64,000 nucleotides of DNA from Prostheceraeus crozeri (GCA_907163375.1 CAJQUW010001866.1:744001-808000), one strand, 5' to 3'. Positions 22,049-32,173 are shown, numbered from the stretch's first letter. The notes: a model not told the origin generated them from the letters alone. Program-made: numbers and translations.

Positions 22049-24198
22049 GAAAAAGACTATCTGAAAACGAACTTTCTAACATAGTGATATTAGCCAAAAA
22101 CTTTGAGCCTAATCATCATACATTTTCATTACTCAGTAACAGCACAACATTTGTGCCTGTTCCAAAACATTGCCCTCATAAAGAAATAGTTAAGCAAATT
22201 TTGGAATACATTCGGAAATTCCAATGGCAAAATGCATTTAAATGGCCTCGTTCATATGACAGCACCAGAAATAGATTCGGGTTTTCATTATCAAATTACT
22301 GGCCACATCCTAATGTTGTCCCGGACAATACAAAGCAATTGTCCAAAGAAATTTTAGCCTCTACCTTCTCAATTTTGAAAAGCTGTCCTAATTGCTTTCC
22401 TGATGATAATCTAAACCAATATGAAAGAAAGGAAATAAGGCGATTACAAGACGAAGAGATCACTATTCGACCTACCGACAAGGGGCAAAGATGGGTGATA
22501 ATGTCTACCAATTCCTATAGGAATGAGATTAACAGACAATTGAGTCAACAAGGCACTTACTCACAGATTGACGATTCGGTCTCTAAAAATAATAGGCTTC
22601 GAATTATTCAATCGCTTGACAAACTGAAGTCAACTCGTCTCATAACTAACAAAGAGTACAACTATCTGTACCCCTCAAAAGATTACAGTCATCGGTCTTT
22701 CAACATTTTGCCAAAAATTCATAAGTCAACCTGGATCAAAAGTGATATGCCTCCGGGCAGACCTATTATATCTGATGTTAATTCCGAGTCTAGAAATTAC
22801 TCTGACATGATTGATTATTTCTTGAAGCCTATTGCTCAAAAATCCGAGAGTTATTTACATGATACTTTACATATGATAGCCATACTTAGAACTATTGAGC
22901 TTCCTGATAACGCTTTTTTATTTACACTTGATGTCGAGTCTTTGTACACTATGGTGCCTGTTCAAGAAACTATTAATCTCATTTCTAATTTATTTCTTGA
23001 AAATCCTGATGAAAAGAGACCAGACCTTACTCTTCTGACACAGATGAATATGATACTAAACAACAATGACTTTCAAGTTGATAATAATTTCTGGCTCCAA
23101 ACGTCCGGCGTTGCCATGGGAAAAGCCTTCGCTGGCTCTTTCTGCAATATATTCATGAACCGTTGGGAACAGACAGCTTTATTGTCTTTTCCTTTAAAGC
23201 CAAAAGTTTGGTTAAGATATCAAGATGATATTTTTGGGATTTGGAACCACAGTTTAAATGATTTTGATAGGTTTGTGTCTCACCTGAATAGACATCATCC
23301 CAACATTAAGCTAGAAACCAAAATAAATCATAACGTCAAATTCCTAGATTTAGAAATTTACATTGAGAATAGCAATTTAGAATATAAGCTCTGGTTTAAA
23401 CCTTCTCATTCACATTTTATCTTACCCGAAAAGTCCTATCATCCTAAACATGTGCATAAAGGCATAATTTATAGCCAATTATATAGAGCAGTAACTCACA
23501 GTTCATCTAAAGCCAATTATCGCGAAGCCAAGTCTAAAATGACAAAGGTTTGGTATAATTTAGGTGTAACCAGAACACTCGTGCGCAACACCGAGACAAA
23601 AATATTTAATACAACTGAGCAAAGGCAATATTGGGAGACTGGTTTTTTCCCATGTCAAAACAACAATTGCTTTTGTTCATGTTCCAATAATAAAATCACT
23701 TTTAATAATATTCATAACAATATATCCTACCCTATTGTTCATAGAACTACATGCGATACCATAGGAATCATTTATCTTATTCAATGCAAATTATGTCTAA
23801 AACAATACATCGGTGAAAGTTCACGCTCTGTTGTAGATAGAATAAAGGAACACCTATGCGCTATACGTAGCAAAGACGTAAGCAGATCTATTGTAGCAAA
23901 GCACTTTAATTCCATTGATTGCAAATTAGAAAATTTTTCTTTCCATGTGATCGAACATTGCATTAATAGACCTAAACGACTTGAAAGGGAATCATACTGG
24001 ATAAGAAAATTAAAATGCTATCAACCACATGGCATGAACAATTCTACAATAGCTGACTCCAATACAACCAAATTGATCATTCCGTTCAGTAATTGTGCTG
24101 AACAAATCGGAAATATGGTTCGCAATAAAAGTTCAAATCTTACTAAGACAAGGGTCATCTATACCAAACATAGAAATCTAAAATCACTACTAAACTAG
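22036..24198 (+). CDS. PLE1 ORF2: reverse transcriptase with GIY-YIG endonuclease
   Basis: The RT frame opens at 22,036 with no ATG near its start, which fits translation by frameshift from ORF1. N-terminal motif: TTFVPVPKHCP. RT core: RRLQDEEITIRPTDKG, ILPKIHKSTWI, GRPIISDVNSE, FTLDVESLYTMVP (first catalytic Asp), SGVAMGKAFAGSFCNIFMN, LRYQDDIFGIW (YQDD active site) and KFLDLEIYIE. After a Cys-rich linker (FPCQNNNCFCSC) the GIY-YIG nuclease follows: GIIYLIQCKLCLKQYIGES, then the Arg in DRIKEH and the Glu in RLERESYWI. It would nick the target and prime reverse transcription in the nucleus. There is no internal stop over about 720 codons. Confidence 0.93.
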   Translation, partial: FFSIGKRLSENELSNIVILAKNFEPNHHTFSLLSNSTTFVPVPKHCPHKEIVKQILEYIRKFQWQNAFKWPRSYDSTRNRFGFSLSNYWPHPNVVPDNTKQLSKEILASTFSILKSCPNCFPDDNLNQYERKEIRRLQDEEITIRPTDKGQRWVIMSTNSYRNEINRQLSQQGTYSQIDDSVSKNNRLRIIQSLDKLKSTRLITNKEYNYLYPSKDYSHRSFNILPKIHKSTWIKSDMPPGRPIISDVNSESRNYSDMIDYFLKPIAQKSESYLHDTLHMIAILRTIELPDNAFLFTLDVESLYTMVPVQETINLISNLFLENPDEKRPDLTLLTQMNMILNNNDFQVDNNFWLQTSGVAMGKAFAGSFCNIFMNRWEQTALLSFPLKPKVWLRYQDDIFGIWNHSLNDFDRFVSHLNRHHPNIKLETKINHNVKFLDLEIYIENSNLEYKLWFKPSHSHFILPEKSYHPKHVHKGIIYSQLYRAVTHSSSKANYREAKSKMTKVWYNLGVTRTLVRNTETKIFNTTEQRQYWETGFFPCQNNNCFCSCSNNKITFNNIHNNISYPIVHRTTCDTIGIIYLIQCKLCLKQYIGESSRSVVDRIKEHLCAIRSKDVSRSIVAKHFNSIDCKLENFSFHVIEHCINRPKRLERESYWIRKLKCYQPHGMNNSTIADSNTTKLIIPFSNCAEQIGNMVRNKSSNLTKTRVIYTKHRNLKSLLN

Positions 24199-24396
24199 AA
24201 TTGGCTTCTGATTCCCTGATAAATTGTCTAGAAACCAGTACATTCCACTTAACATCAATCAGGCAATTTTCCAATGCATAGATTCTGCAAGTGACAACGA
24301 ATATAATTCAAAACGAATGGTCTGGTCTCTTATCATTTCAGTATATAAGCTTTTTCTCACCTACAGTTGTTTGCTGTCAAGTTACAGAATTTTGTA

Positions 24397-24441
24397 TTTG
24401 GAGCTGACGAAAAATACACTGAAACACGTGTCCTCCAGCTA
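24397..24441 (+). ncRNA. hammerhead-like ribozyme motif in PLE1 3' region
   Basis: Core boxes CTGACGA and GAAA are both present. Stem I is TTGGAG against CTCCAG. Stem III is the tiny ACAC/GTGT directly after GAAA, with the cleavage-site triplet GTC. Very short stem III hammerheads are known from PLE termini. Stem II (AAAATACACT) barely pairs, so activity is doubtful in this copy. Confidence 0.55.
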
Positions 24442-24525
24442 CGAGTTTTTCTTATAATTCACTTCGGGTACACATTCGCATCACTTGTGCGAGTGGCACA
24501 GCAAGGGGAGCCGCCCTCTCCTTGC

Positions 24526-24641
24526 TCTCTCTCCTCCTCTCCTCCTCCTCCTCCTCCTCCTCCTCCTCCTCCTCCTCCTCCTCCTCCTCCTCCTCCTCCT
24601 CCTCCTCCTCCTCCTCCTCCTCCTCCTCCTCCTCCTCCTCC
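24526..24641. repeat. (CTC)n microsatellite, about 115 bp
   Basis: Pure CTC repeat ending in CTCATCCC. It lies in the PLE1 3' region, upstream of the second terminal-type segment. Confidence 0.97.
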
Positions 24642-24839
24642 TCATCCCTTATTTAGATATCTATGGTTTTCACTTTGTCTGCTTGACTATAACTGACGTG
24701 TATAGATATCTATGCTTCCTTTTAGTGACAGTGCATGATGACGTCGTTTTTTCAGCCTGATGTGAGGCCACAAGGTTCTATGTTAGATTTTCATGACTGT
24801 TCACTATTAATGCAAGCGCCTTTGTTGACGCGTTCACTA

Positions 24840-25010
24840 CACTTCGTGACTTTGTATCCACTGACGAAGCCCATAAGAAGGGCGAATATATTGGTGATCT
24901 CCGACTTTCGCTATTTTTCAACAACCAACGTTAATTGGGCAGCGGGCAGAGCGAGCGACATGCGTCGGTCAGCCTATGGTCGACGCTTCCTACTACCTAC
25001 TCCTCCTCCT
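24840..25010 (+). repeat. PLE terminal-type segment (start of a second unit)
   Basis: Similar to 29,060-29,230 upstream of PLE2. Both carry CACTGACGAAGCCC, a short variable loop, GGGCGAATATATTGGTG, and about 50 bases on a GCAGAGCGAGCGAC motif followed by a Gly-Arg-Arg-rich frame (GRRFLLPTP here, GRRYLLPTP there). PLE units are often arranged head to tail with partial copies, so this may be the 5' end of a truncated downstream unit. Confidence 0.65.
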
Positions 25011-26210
25011 TCATCTCTTCTACTCAGGATTTCCATCTGTTTTCATGAATTTTCTCAAATCTTCCACATTATCGAACATACAGGAATAAACATGAATATT
25101 GTTCAAACGAGCACACTCTGTTCTTCCCTCAAATACGTCAAACAAATAGAACAGTCGAAAGACCTGAATCCTGTCTGCAAAGAATGTAAAGCCGTTTTCT
25201 ATCATAGTTTCACTCATCACTGCTTTGATAAGAGTTTTCTGTTAATAAATCCGTCTCATTTTGCACAAGAACTTAATAATTCTGAACGTCTCCTTCACAT
25301 GTGTATAGACATAACAAAGTTTCGTGACAGCGATGTTGGCGCCTTCATTTTCGCTCCTGCTCTGCCAACTAGTTCAAACATGAAATTGGTAAGTTTGTTT
25401 TCTTTGAGAACAAGATATTTGTTATTTTCAGCGTCTCTAAATGTTCATCAAAGGACAAGAGAATAAATAAAAAAGACAGAGGTTTCAAGAAAATAGAGAC
25501 ATTGGGAGCGACGACCGAATGCTTTGCCGATGTGATCGTAGGCAATGTTCACAAGAAGAATTGTTTAAGCAATGCAAAGTTTGACCTCTTAGAACGAGAA
25601 AAAGAAGTGATTTGTCACAATAAGTGAGAAATTAATCACGCATGGACTTCGATATACTGTAGAAGCAAGAGCACATGGATCGATTGAAAAGTCAGATTTA
25701 AGATTATCTTTTTCGGGGACAGAGAGAGAGAGAGAGGAGGGAGAGAGAAGAGAGAGAGAGAAAGTAACCGTAGGACAAGAGAAAAAATACACGTTTGTTT
25801 CCTTTTTCAAGTGCATTTTAATGGTGTTTCGATAGATTTAATAGTCACTAATTACGGGATTTTTGTAGTCATTCAACCCTCGTCCCACTGGCAAATTTCT
25901 TGAATATATTTTAATGCAAGGAAACTATGGCCAACAGATTTGAATAGCTTACTTTCTACGTATTATGCAACTTTTGACAGAAGGAAAATAAATTTGGCAC
26001 AGTACTTTTGGCGTGAGAGCTATTTTATAATTTGAATGTTTGGAATATTTTGGCTGATTTCGGTTTATATTCACTTCTAATGTATATTGCGGCAAAAATT
26101 CTTGATGAAATAAGTTGAGATTACATAAGAGATTCGTCCTATCAATATAAAGATATTCACAGATGCAAAGTTTTTGAGTTTGAAATTATCTACTTATTTG
26201 TCTGCATTTT

Positions 26211-26247
<37 letters not shown>

Positions 26248-26251
26248 CTTA
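25011..26251. other. no recognised gene; one open frame, GA tract, (AT)n
   Basis: An open frame continues from 24,735 to 25,466 (about 150 codons beyond the PLE segment; it includes CKECKAVFYHSFTHHCF). I do not recognise it. A GA-rich tract lies at 25,718-25,762 and (AT)n at about 26,214-26,240 next to the Tc1 element. Nothing else stands out. Confidence 0.5.
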
Positions 26252-27643
26252 CTCACTGACATAAATAATGAAACCAACTATCATTGACTTGAATGGAAGT
26301 TTGTTTCATTTTTTTCTATGGTTTGAGATGATATCTCGCTTTCTATGTATCACCATTGAACTCCATATGATAAGGGAAATGATATAGGACCATCAAATTT
26401 CAAAATTTGATATTGATCACAGTAACAGCTAGAAGTTGAACAGAATCACCACCTACTGCTGACCAGATTTGACTTATGAAATGGCGCACGATAACTTTAC
26501 CAGAGGAATGGCAATTGGGATGATGCGTTGTGGGCAAAGTTCTACAACTGTTGCGAAAGAATTGAAAATTTCACGGGTCGTTGTATGGAGGTGGTGGTGT
26601 CGTTGGAAAGCAGAAGGAAATGTGGGAAAGAAGAAAGGATCAGGAAGACCAAGGGTATCATCCAAACGGACAGATGCACGCTGAGTTTTAGCTGCTAAAA
26701 GAAACAGATTTGTGTCCGTCCCGAAGCTAATTGTGTACTGGAAGGTTGCTGGGAACGTTGCTTGTAGCGTTCGAACTGCATATCGAAGATTGCGAGAAGC
26801 TGGTATACAGTCTCGACGACCCGCTGTGAGAATTCCGCTGAGCCTGGAACATCGAAGGAGACGAGTGACGTGGTGTCAAGGTCATCAGTCGTGGAGTGAC
26901 AGTCAGTGGGAACGTGTGCTCCACGACTGATGAATCGAGGTTTACTCTCGATTTCAACGATGGTCGGATCCGTGTTCATCGCTTGCCAAGTGAACGATTT
27001 GCTCCATGTTGCGTCAAAGAACACGACCGGTACGGCGGCGGTAGTGTCATGGTTTGGGCCGGTATCTGATACAATGGAAAAACACCAGCAATCGTAGTGA
27101 AAGGAACATTGACAGCGATATGCCGACGAGATCGTGACACCGGTCGTGGTTCCAGCAGTGACATCGAATCAATTGATTTTTCAGGATGACAACGCAAGGC
27201 CCCATCGCGCTTCAGTGGTCTCTAACAGGATGGCAAGCAGTGGAATCCCAACCTTGGAATGGCCCTCACGTTCTCCCGACCTCTCCCCCATCGAGCACTG
27301 CTGGAATGAACTTGGTCGCAGAGTGAGGGAGAGGTACAACCACCCACCAGTGTCTTTGAAGATGTTGGCCGACAGACTGATCGAACAGTGGAACCTCTTA
27401 GACCTGGCATTCATCCGGCGACTGTGCTCATCCATGCCCTCACGCATCGATGCCTGTTTGGATGCTCGCGGTCGTCACACCCGTTTCTAACTTAAGTTGT
27501 TAAATTCATGAGTATCAAATTAAATGTTTTTGAGTAAAGCATTCGAGTTCTCCTTTTACAAACAACAAACAAAAGTGCAGTACAACCAAGTTTAAGTCAT
27601 AAGTATTCATATCAGGACTTGTTTCATTCTTTTTGTCACTGAG
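26252..27643 (+). mobile_element. Tc1/mariner transposon, inactive
   Basis: 1,392 bp between TA dinucleotides (26,250-26,251 and 27,644-27,645). Inverted termini are CTCACTGACATAAATAATGA on the left and CTCAGTGACAAAAAGAATGA on the right, matching over about 26 bases with a few changes. It encodes a broken Tc1-type transposase. TA targeting, size and transposase type agree. Confidence 0.92.
26469..27490 (+). pseudogene. Tc1-type transposase
   Basis: The N-terminal helix-turn-helix is intact (GMAIGMMRCGQSSTTVAKEL, then SRVVVWRWW). A TGA at 26,682 ends the first segment. The second HTH is in another frame from 26,712 (SVRTAYRRLREAGIQSRRPA). The catalytic region shows TDESRFTLDF (first Asp) after a one-base frameshift near 26,925, then GGGSVMVWAGI followed by a TGA. 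After another frameshift come FQDDNARPHRA (second Asp) and PDLSPIEHCWNELGRRV (Glu), consistent with DD34E. It would cut and paste the element into TA sites. At least four lesions inactivate it. Confidence 0.92.
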
Positions 27644-27834
27644 TATATATATACATATATATATTTCGTTAAACTTCACAAAAGGAGACGAAAGTTACAA
27701 TATCGATACATCAGTAAGGGCACACTTAAAGACATACATAAGTAAAGAAATACATAAGTAAGGGCATGCATTTTTGAAGTGCAAATTTTTTATATGATTT
27801 TTTTTATTTTTGCATTTTTTAGTTCTGCATCCAA

Positions 27835-28430
27835 TCAGCAATTATTGAAGATTTTCAGAACCATGTTGCTTTTGACCTCGGTGTCTTGATAAATGTCACA
27901 GAAATGTGCTGCTTCTTCACCTGTGGAAACTAAATATCGTACTAAAAAGTGCGATTCTAGTGCTTTTTGAGTTGAACTAAAAGTTTGAACTATTTGATCT
28001 TGACCTTCACCCCAGCCCAGTGATGATCTTACAAAAAGGAGTGCTGTTTTTCTGGTTTTTCATTCAGTGCCCATTCGATTGATGTGTGGTTTGGCAAAAT
28101 TGGTGTAATATTTTTGGGAAATCAGCAAGGGGTGGAATTTGCCCCCCCAAGTGCGGCGCGTTCCGAAAAACACCCCAGTAGGGTGAAATATAATCTAAAA
28201 AAGGTTCAAACTGTATACGTTCAGTAAAGTTAATTTGCGAAAGATTGTCAGCGATATCATGGCATGCTTGAGTTAGTTCAACAATATTGTGTTGATGAAG
28301 CAATGAAGATTCTGCTGCTAACCTCCTGAGGATGGGTAACTCAAATACAATATATTCAATATATTCAATTCTTTTGAGCTTTCTTAGAAAGCTTTTGGAC
28401 AGTGACTGTGCTTGAATAGCGCTTCGTCAA
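27835..28430 (-). pseudogene. unrecognised coding remnant
   Basis: Two minus-strand frame segments look protein-coding. Upstream (28,064 to about 28,430): FELPILRRLAAESSLLHQH, NLSQINFTERIQFEPFLDYI and FRNAPHLGGQIPPL. Downstream, in another frame (27,835 to about 28,055): VRSSLGWGEGQDQIVQTFSS and EEAAHFCDIYQDTEVKSNM, ending in TGA at 27,835-27,837. The residue pattern is convincing, but I do not recognise the family. It could be an element-borne protein or a decayed host exon. It abuts the P-element transposase and may have been cut by it. Confidence 0.5.
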
Positions 28431-28477
28431 AGTACTAATAATGATCAGTAATTCCTATCTTCACCTGCTTTGCGAAC

Positions 28478-28957
28478 AACAGATGTGCCTATACTTGTTG
28501 TGTTCAAAGATGCACATCAGGATGTCCATCAAAAAACGGCAGCCAGAAAATACCATTTCACAAATTCCCTGTGACGTTGATGACGTGGTTTATGGATTCG
28601 TCGTATCGCTGTAGACCTAACTTTGTGCCAAATGATAGTCTTCGAACTTGCTCTATTAACTTCAGAGAATCTGATTATAAAACCGTGAGTCTTGATGGAA
28701 ATAGGAAACGAAGGCGTGTACATTGCGAACTGCAACGGAGAATTCTTAAGTCATCTGAACATCCTTCAATATATCCTCATTTACCACCCTATTTTTCAAG
28801 TGAGACCATAAGAAAGACAGACAGTAAAGTAAGCTCATCTGAAAGATCGATAACTGAAAATGATCGCTTATCACAACAAATTGCTAACTTTGAACAATCT
28901 GACAAAGTGGAGAATGTTAAAGACAATGAACGATATATGCAACAAAACCATTCATAG
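28478..28957 (+). pseudogene. P element-type transposase, THAP domain end (fragment 1)
   Basis: The frame reads CCVQRCTSGCPSKNG, then about 45 residues on TCSINFRESDYK, then RRRVH and HPSIYPHLPPYFS. This is the order of a THAP (C2CH) zinc finger as found at the N-terminus of P element transposases. The fourth ligand, normally the His of CSLHF, is Asn here (28,658-28,660). A charged coiled-coil-like stretch follows to the stop at 28,957. The rest of the transposase lies 15 kb downstream at 43,733, because a PLE and a pogo element now sit in between. The upstream start was not defined. Confidence 0.78.
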
Positions 28958-29156
28958 ATATCTGTCATGTTGCATCAACAATGTCTCATGTGCTTTGCTT
29001 ACACGAACCAAGATCGATTGGCAGTCAAGTGTCAATTCAACTATCACAGACATCATTGTGCACACTTTGTCACTTCATAACCACTGACGAAGCCCTTAAA
29101 CGTGGGGCGAATATATTGGTGCTCTTCCAACTTGATAGTGTTTTCAACTACCGATT

Positions 29157-30634
29157 TTGTGGGATTTGGGCAGAGCGAGCGACGGTCGTCGACCAACCCA
29201 TGGCCGACGCTATTTATTACCCACTCCTATGCGTCCAGTGCCTGCCCATTCTCGCTCTATCCTAGGACCCTGTCCACTTCTCAACGCGTCGTCCTCAAGC
29301 AATTTCTCAAACTCTTATCATCGCATTCCTGTTCAGTACAACAGAACTCTCTCGTCTCGCCAAGTTCCACCAGCTCATTTTGAACTCACCAAGGCGCATT
29401 TCTGTGTTATAAAATGCTTTCATCATCTCGCTCTGCTAAATCAAGGCCCTCCTCCATCCTTAACACGTACGTGTAACAAACTCTCCACTCTCCTGACTCC
29501 AGCCTTCGCTTCACCCGACTTCAAGAGGCTTTCACCTCGTCTAGCTGATGAGTGGCTACTCGCTAGTTTGAGCTATCTGAAGGAGCATTTCTCTTCGACT
29601 TTGGACCGTACTTTGATCACCATCTGCTCAACACCGATCCCGGCAGATGTGCTATCTTCTTCGTTATCAGTCTCATGCCATTGGGCCCGCAAACAACTAG
29701 GAAGAAAACTCCGCAACACCGTTTTAGATGACGCATTGTCATTGATCCACCCAAACCAGTTATCTGCCACCGACTCAACACCAGACCCACTTCCAACCAT
29801 CGACTCATCTTCGTCAGCATTATCATCGGTACCTCCTCCAACCTCCACATCTCCTCCAGCGATTAGTGCTTCTCAGTTTTTCTGTTAATGAGATCTCGTC
29901 TACACTTGCTCTTTCATCTGCGATGGTTACGCATGGTCTTGGTGCAAGCTCTTCCACCGCTAGGCCGACCGCACCTGCAAATCCTGCAGCCTCGTCGTCA
30001 ACGAGTTCTTCCGTACGTGATCCACCTCCCGACTCAAACGATAATCTTGACGGTACTTCTCCGAATTCAAACTCCAATACACCTACTCTTCCCACTACAT
30101 CGACTTCGTCAATTGACTCGTCTGTCCTTAATACAAATCTGAGTTCTCCTACAACTGAAAATTCTGCTTTACACCATCCGTCCGCTCTCATTTTTGGTGA
30201 TTCCAATTTAGAATCTTTCAATGATTCTCGTTGTCAAAGTCGTTTCCTTGCCGAATGGAAGACTTTCCGCCCTTCGAGCCTACGCCTGTAACTTGACAAG
30301 TGTTCCCCGGTATTCGAAAGTCTTCATTTGTCTGAGCCTTCTTGACCGCAGAAATAGACTGATAACAAATTTCAGCGCCCTCAAAAGTTTACTAGCTCGT
30401 CTGCACCATTTGTTTCACGACGCGACTCTGTTTGTAATTTTATCAGGTGTCACGGATATCTTCACGCCTGCGGAACGTGCTGTTCATCAAGAATTTTCAG
30501 CATTAGTAAGCAATAATCATCCTTCTAGCTGCATGGTCCTTGCAGCTCCGCATCCTTTCATCCCCTCCGGCAATACCTGGGATGCTGGCACCAGATCGCA
30601 AGTGTTTTTGAAAGTCACGAACCATTTAAACTGA
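29157..30634 (+). pseudogene. PLE2 ORF1: N-terminal domain, Ser-rich linker, SGNH-like domain
   Basis: Three frame segments. 29,157-29,888: GRR-rich start, a helical domain (HFELTKAHFCVIKCFHHLAL, LADEWLLASLSYLKEHFSS, WARKQLGRKLRNTVLDDAL) and the start of a Ser/Pro linker. 29,866-30,291: Ser/Thr/Pro linker and SGNH block I, ALIFGDSNLESF. 30,260-30,634: VFICLSLLDRRNRLIT, LFVILSGVTDIFTPAE and MVLAAPHPFIPS, aligning block by block with PLE1 ORF1. It shows that PLE1 has lost its N-terminal helical domain to the microsatellite. GDSN keeps the putative nucleophile Ser. Two frameshifts (about 29,880 and 30,255) inactivate this copy. Confidence 0.8.
30625..30631 (+). promoter_or_regulatory. candidate -1 ribosomal frameshift site, PLE2
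   Basis: T-TTA-AAC in the ORF1 phase (codons CAT TTA AAC TGA): a canonical X-XXY-YYZ heptamer directly before the ORF1 stop at 30,632-30,634. The -1 frame continues as CTG ACT TAT GGG into the RT N-terminus, homologous to the start of PLE1 ORF2. Confidence 0.75.
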
Positions 30635-31116
30635 CTTATGGGAGGCTTGCCGCTGAAATGCTCAACTCTATCTACAATCTGTCGTCGTATTTACCCACCT
30701 CGTATGAGCTACTTTGTCTTCTAAACACACCAACTACTTTCATCTCAACTCCTACAAGGTGCAATCACGCCTCAGCATTCTGTTTTGTTCTCCCGAAAAA
30801 AATTTTTCCCGAAAACTTCAATGGTCTTCCTGCCTACGCAACAATTCTCCTTCCTCTGTCCGCTGTCGATTTGGAACTCCTTGTATTGAAATTGAAGAGA
30901 ATTTGAATTTTGTTGTTACTAAAGATGGATGTGACATTGACCACAGCTGTTTATTTCACTGCATGCAACTATCCAAGAAGTTGATCCCCTACTCTGATTT
31001 AGATAACTTTATGAGCAATTACACCATCGATTCATGTACTACTGCATCTTTTCGTGACGACATTGAAAATTATCTACAAAAGTATACTTCACTAACTGAA
31101 ATTCAACGATACAAGT
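30631..31116 (+). pseudogene. PLE2 ORF2, N-terminal fragment of RT
   Basis: After the slippery site the frame gives GRLAAEMLNSIYNLSS and LLNTPTTFISTPTRCNH, matching PLE1 GKRLSENELSNIVILA and LLSNSTTFVPVPKHCPH. A frameshift at about 30,790 moves it to another frame (FSRKLQW, then RCRFGTPCIEIEENLNF). The catalytic RT core is missing. The last 60 codons before the pogo insertion have no clear PLE match. Confidence 0.7.
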
Positions 31117-32010
31117 AAGGTAAAATGGGGTGGTATGGACACGGGGGATATGGACACTTTCTGATCTAATTTTCGCTGATAATTCCATGCTAACATATTC
31201 ATGAAATTCTATTCGATTTGGTTTATATTGTTAAGAAATGATCTGGTGCTTCTTAAGATCAGTGATTTGTAGCCAATATATTGGTGTTCTGGCATCCAGT
31301 GGGCTATTTACACAAAGGGATTTTTTTGCATATAATCACTTTAATCTTCAGACTCAAATTTTGGGGAATAAAAGTATCCTTGCATAATGCCACATGTTAT
31401 TTCATGATTCACAATGCTTCTAAATATTCCACCGCAAAGCTGAACCTGTATGAAGTTACAGTAAATAATATAAGAGGAGAATCGAAACTTTTTTTGAAGC
31501 AGGGGTGATATGGACATCTTCGATATCCATATTTTGAATACCTAAAGTAGATAGTTAAAGCAGAGTTAGTAACCAATTTTCTTTTACATGATTGACAATG
31601 AGTTCATAAAGATAATCGAACACTTTAGACAGCCGTACAAGGAATTTTGAATATTTCAATGTAATAATAACTTGATTTAGCGCTGTAAATATTGATTTGG
31701 TGAAATATGATCGACGCTATCTATGCAGTATACAATCTGAAATATTTGCAAAACTCAAATCATAATATAGAGGAATATCTATGCAAGTCGAGAGCGCGTC
31801 ACCGAAGTTGACTACATAGCTTACTGATTTATCATAGACTGCTAGGCGCACGTGTTCATATCACCCCGATACGATTGGCTGATAACGTGATGAAACTTTT
31901 GCTGCCTATGCGATAATAAAATTGAATTCTATGATTCTGTCATCGCTTCTACTCAAATTCATATTAGTTCATTCATAGTTACTGTGACTAATTGCTGCAT
32001 CTAATTTGCA

Positions 32011-32171
32011 ATGCCTAGAACCTATAAATCAAAAAACGCTCGTCTTAACTACAGCAACGATAGCATGTTAAATGCGATCTGTCTCGTAAAAAAGGGTACA
32101 CCTCTTTCAACGGCTGCTCATCGTTTCAGCGTTCCTCGAAATACTCTCCGTCGACATGTGAAAAACGAAAC
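32011..32171 (+). pseudogene. pogo transposase, N-terminal DNA-binding part
   Basis: It starts with ATG at 32,011 (MPRTYKSKNARLNYSNDSM) and encodes a Psq/CENP-B-type helix-turn-helix: MLNAICLVKKGTPLSTAAHR followed by FSVPRNTLRRHVKNET. This domain would bind the element ends. The frame is broken after codon 53 by the CMC element. Taking that element and one TA out restores the reading frame across the site, so the gene was intact there when hit. Confidence 0.9.
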
Positions 32172-32173
32172 TA

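Larger units (their letters stand above)
21182..25010 (+). mobile_element. Penelope-like element 1 (PLE1)
   Basis: It consists of a Ser-rich/SGNH-like ORF1 (to 22,048), an RT plus GIY-YIG endonuclease ORF2 (22,036-24,198), a 3' region with a hammerhead-like motif (24,397-24,441), a second (CTC)n tract (24,526-24,641) and a terminal-type segment (24,840-25,010). That segment matches the start of a second copy at 29,060. RT with a GIY-YIG endonuclease is specific to Penelope-like elements. The 5' boundary is lost in the microsatellite. The main ORFs are uninterrupted, so the copy is relatively young, but its ORF1 N-terminus is missing. Confidence 0.9.
29060..31116 (+). mobile_element. Penelope-like element 2 (PLE2), truncated
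   Basis: Same family as PLE1. It has the terminal-type hairpin (29,082-29,122), a fuller ORF1 (29,157-30,634, two frameshifts), a slippery heptamer and the first part of ORF2. The RT core and the GIY-YIG domain are absent. The sequence meets the left end of the pogo element at about 31,117. The exact 3' limit is uncertain: the last part (30,930-31,116) could belong to the P element it appears to be inserted in. Confidence 0.8.

Noticed and set aside
24367-24760. Poly-Pro and poly-Leu frames on the plus strand
   Set aside because: Translation of the (CTC)n tract in the PLE1 3' region.
29573-30221. Minus-strand frames opposite PLE2 ORF1
   Set aside because: Antisense shadows of the Ser/Pro-rich coding sequence, whose complement has few stops.
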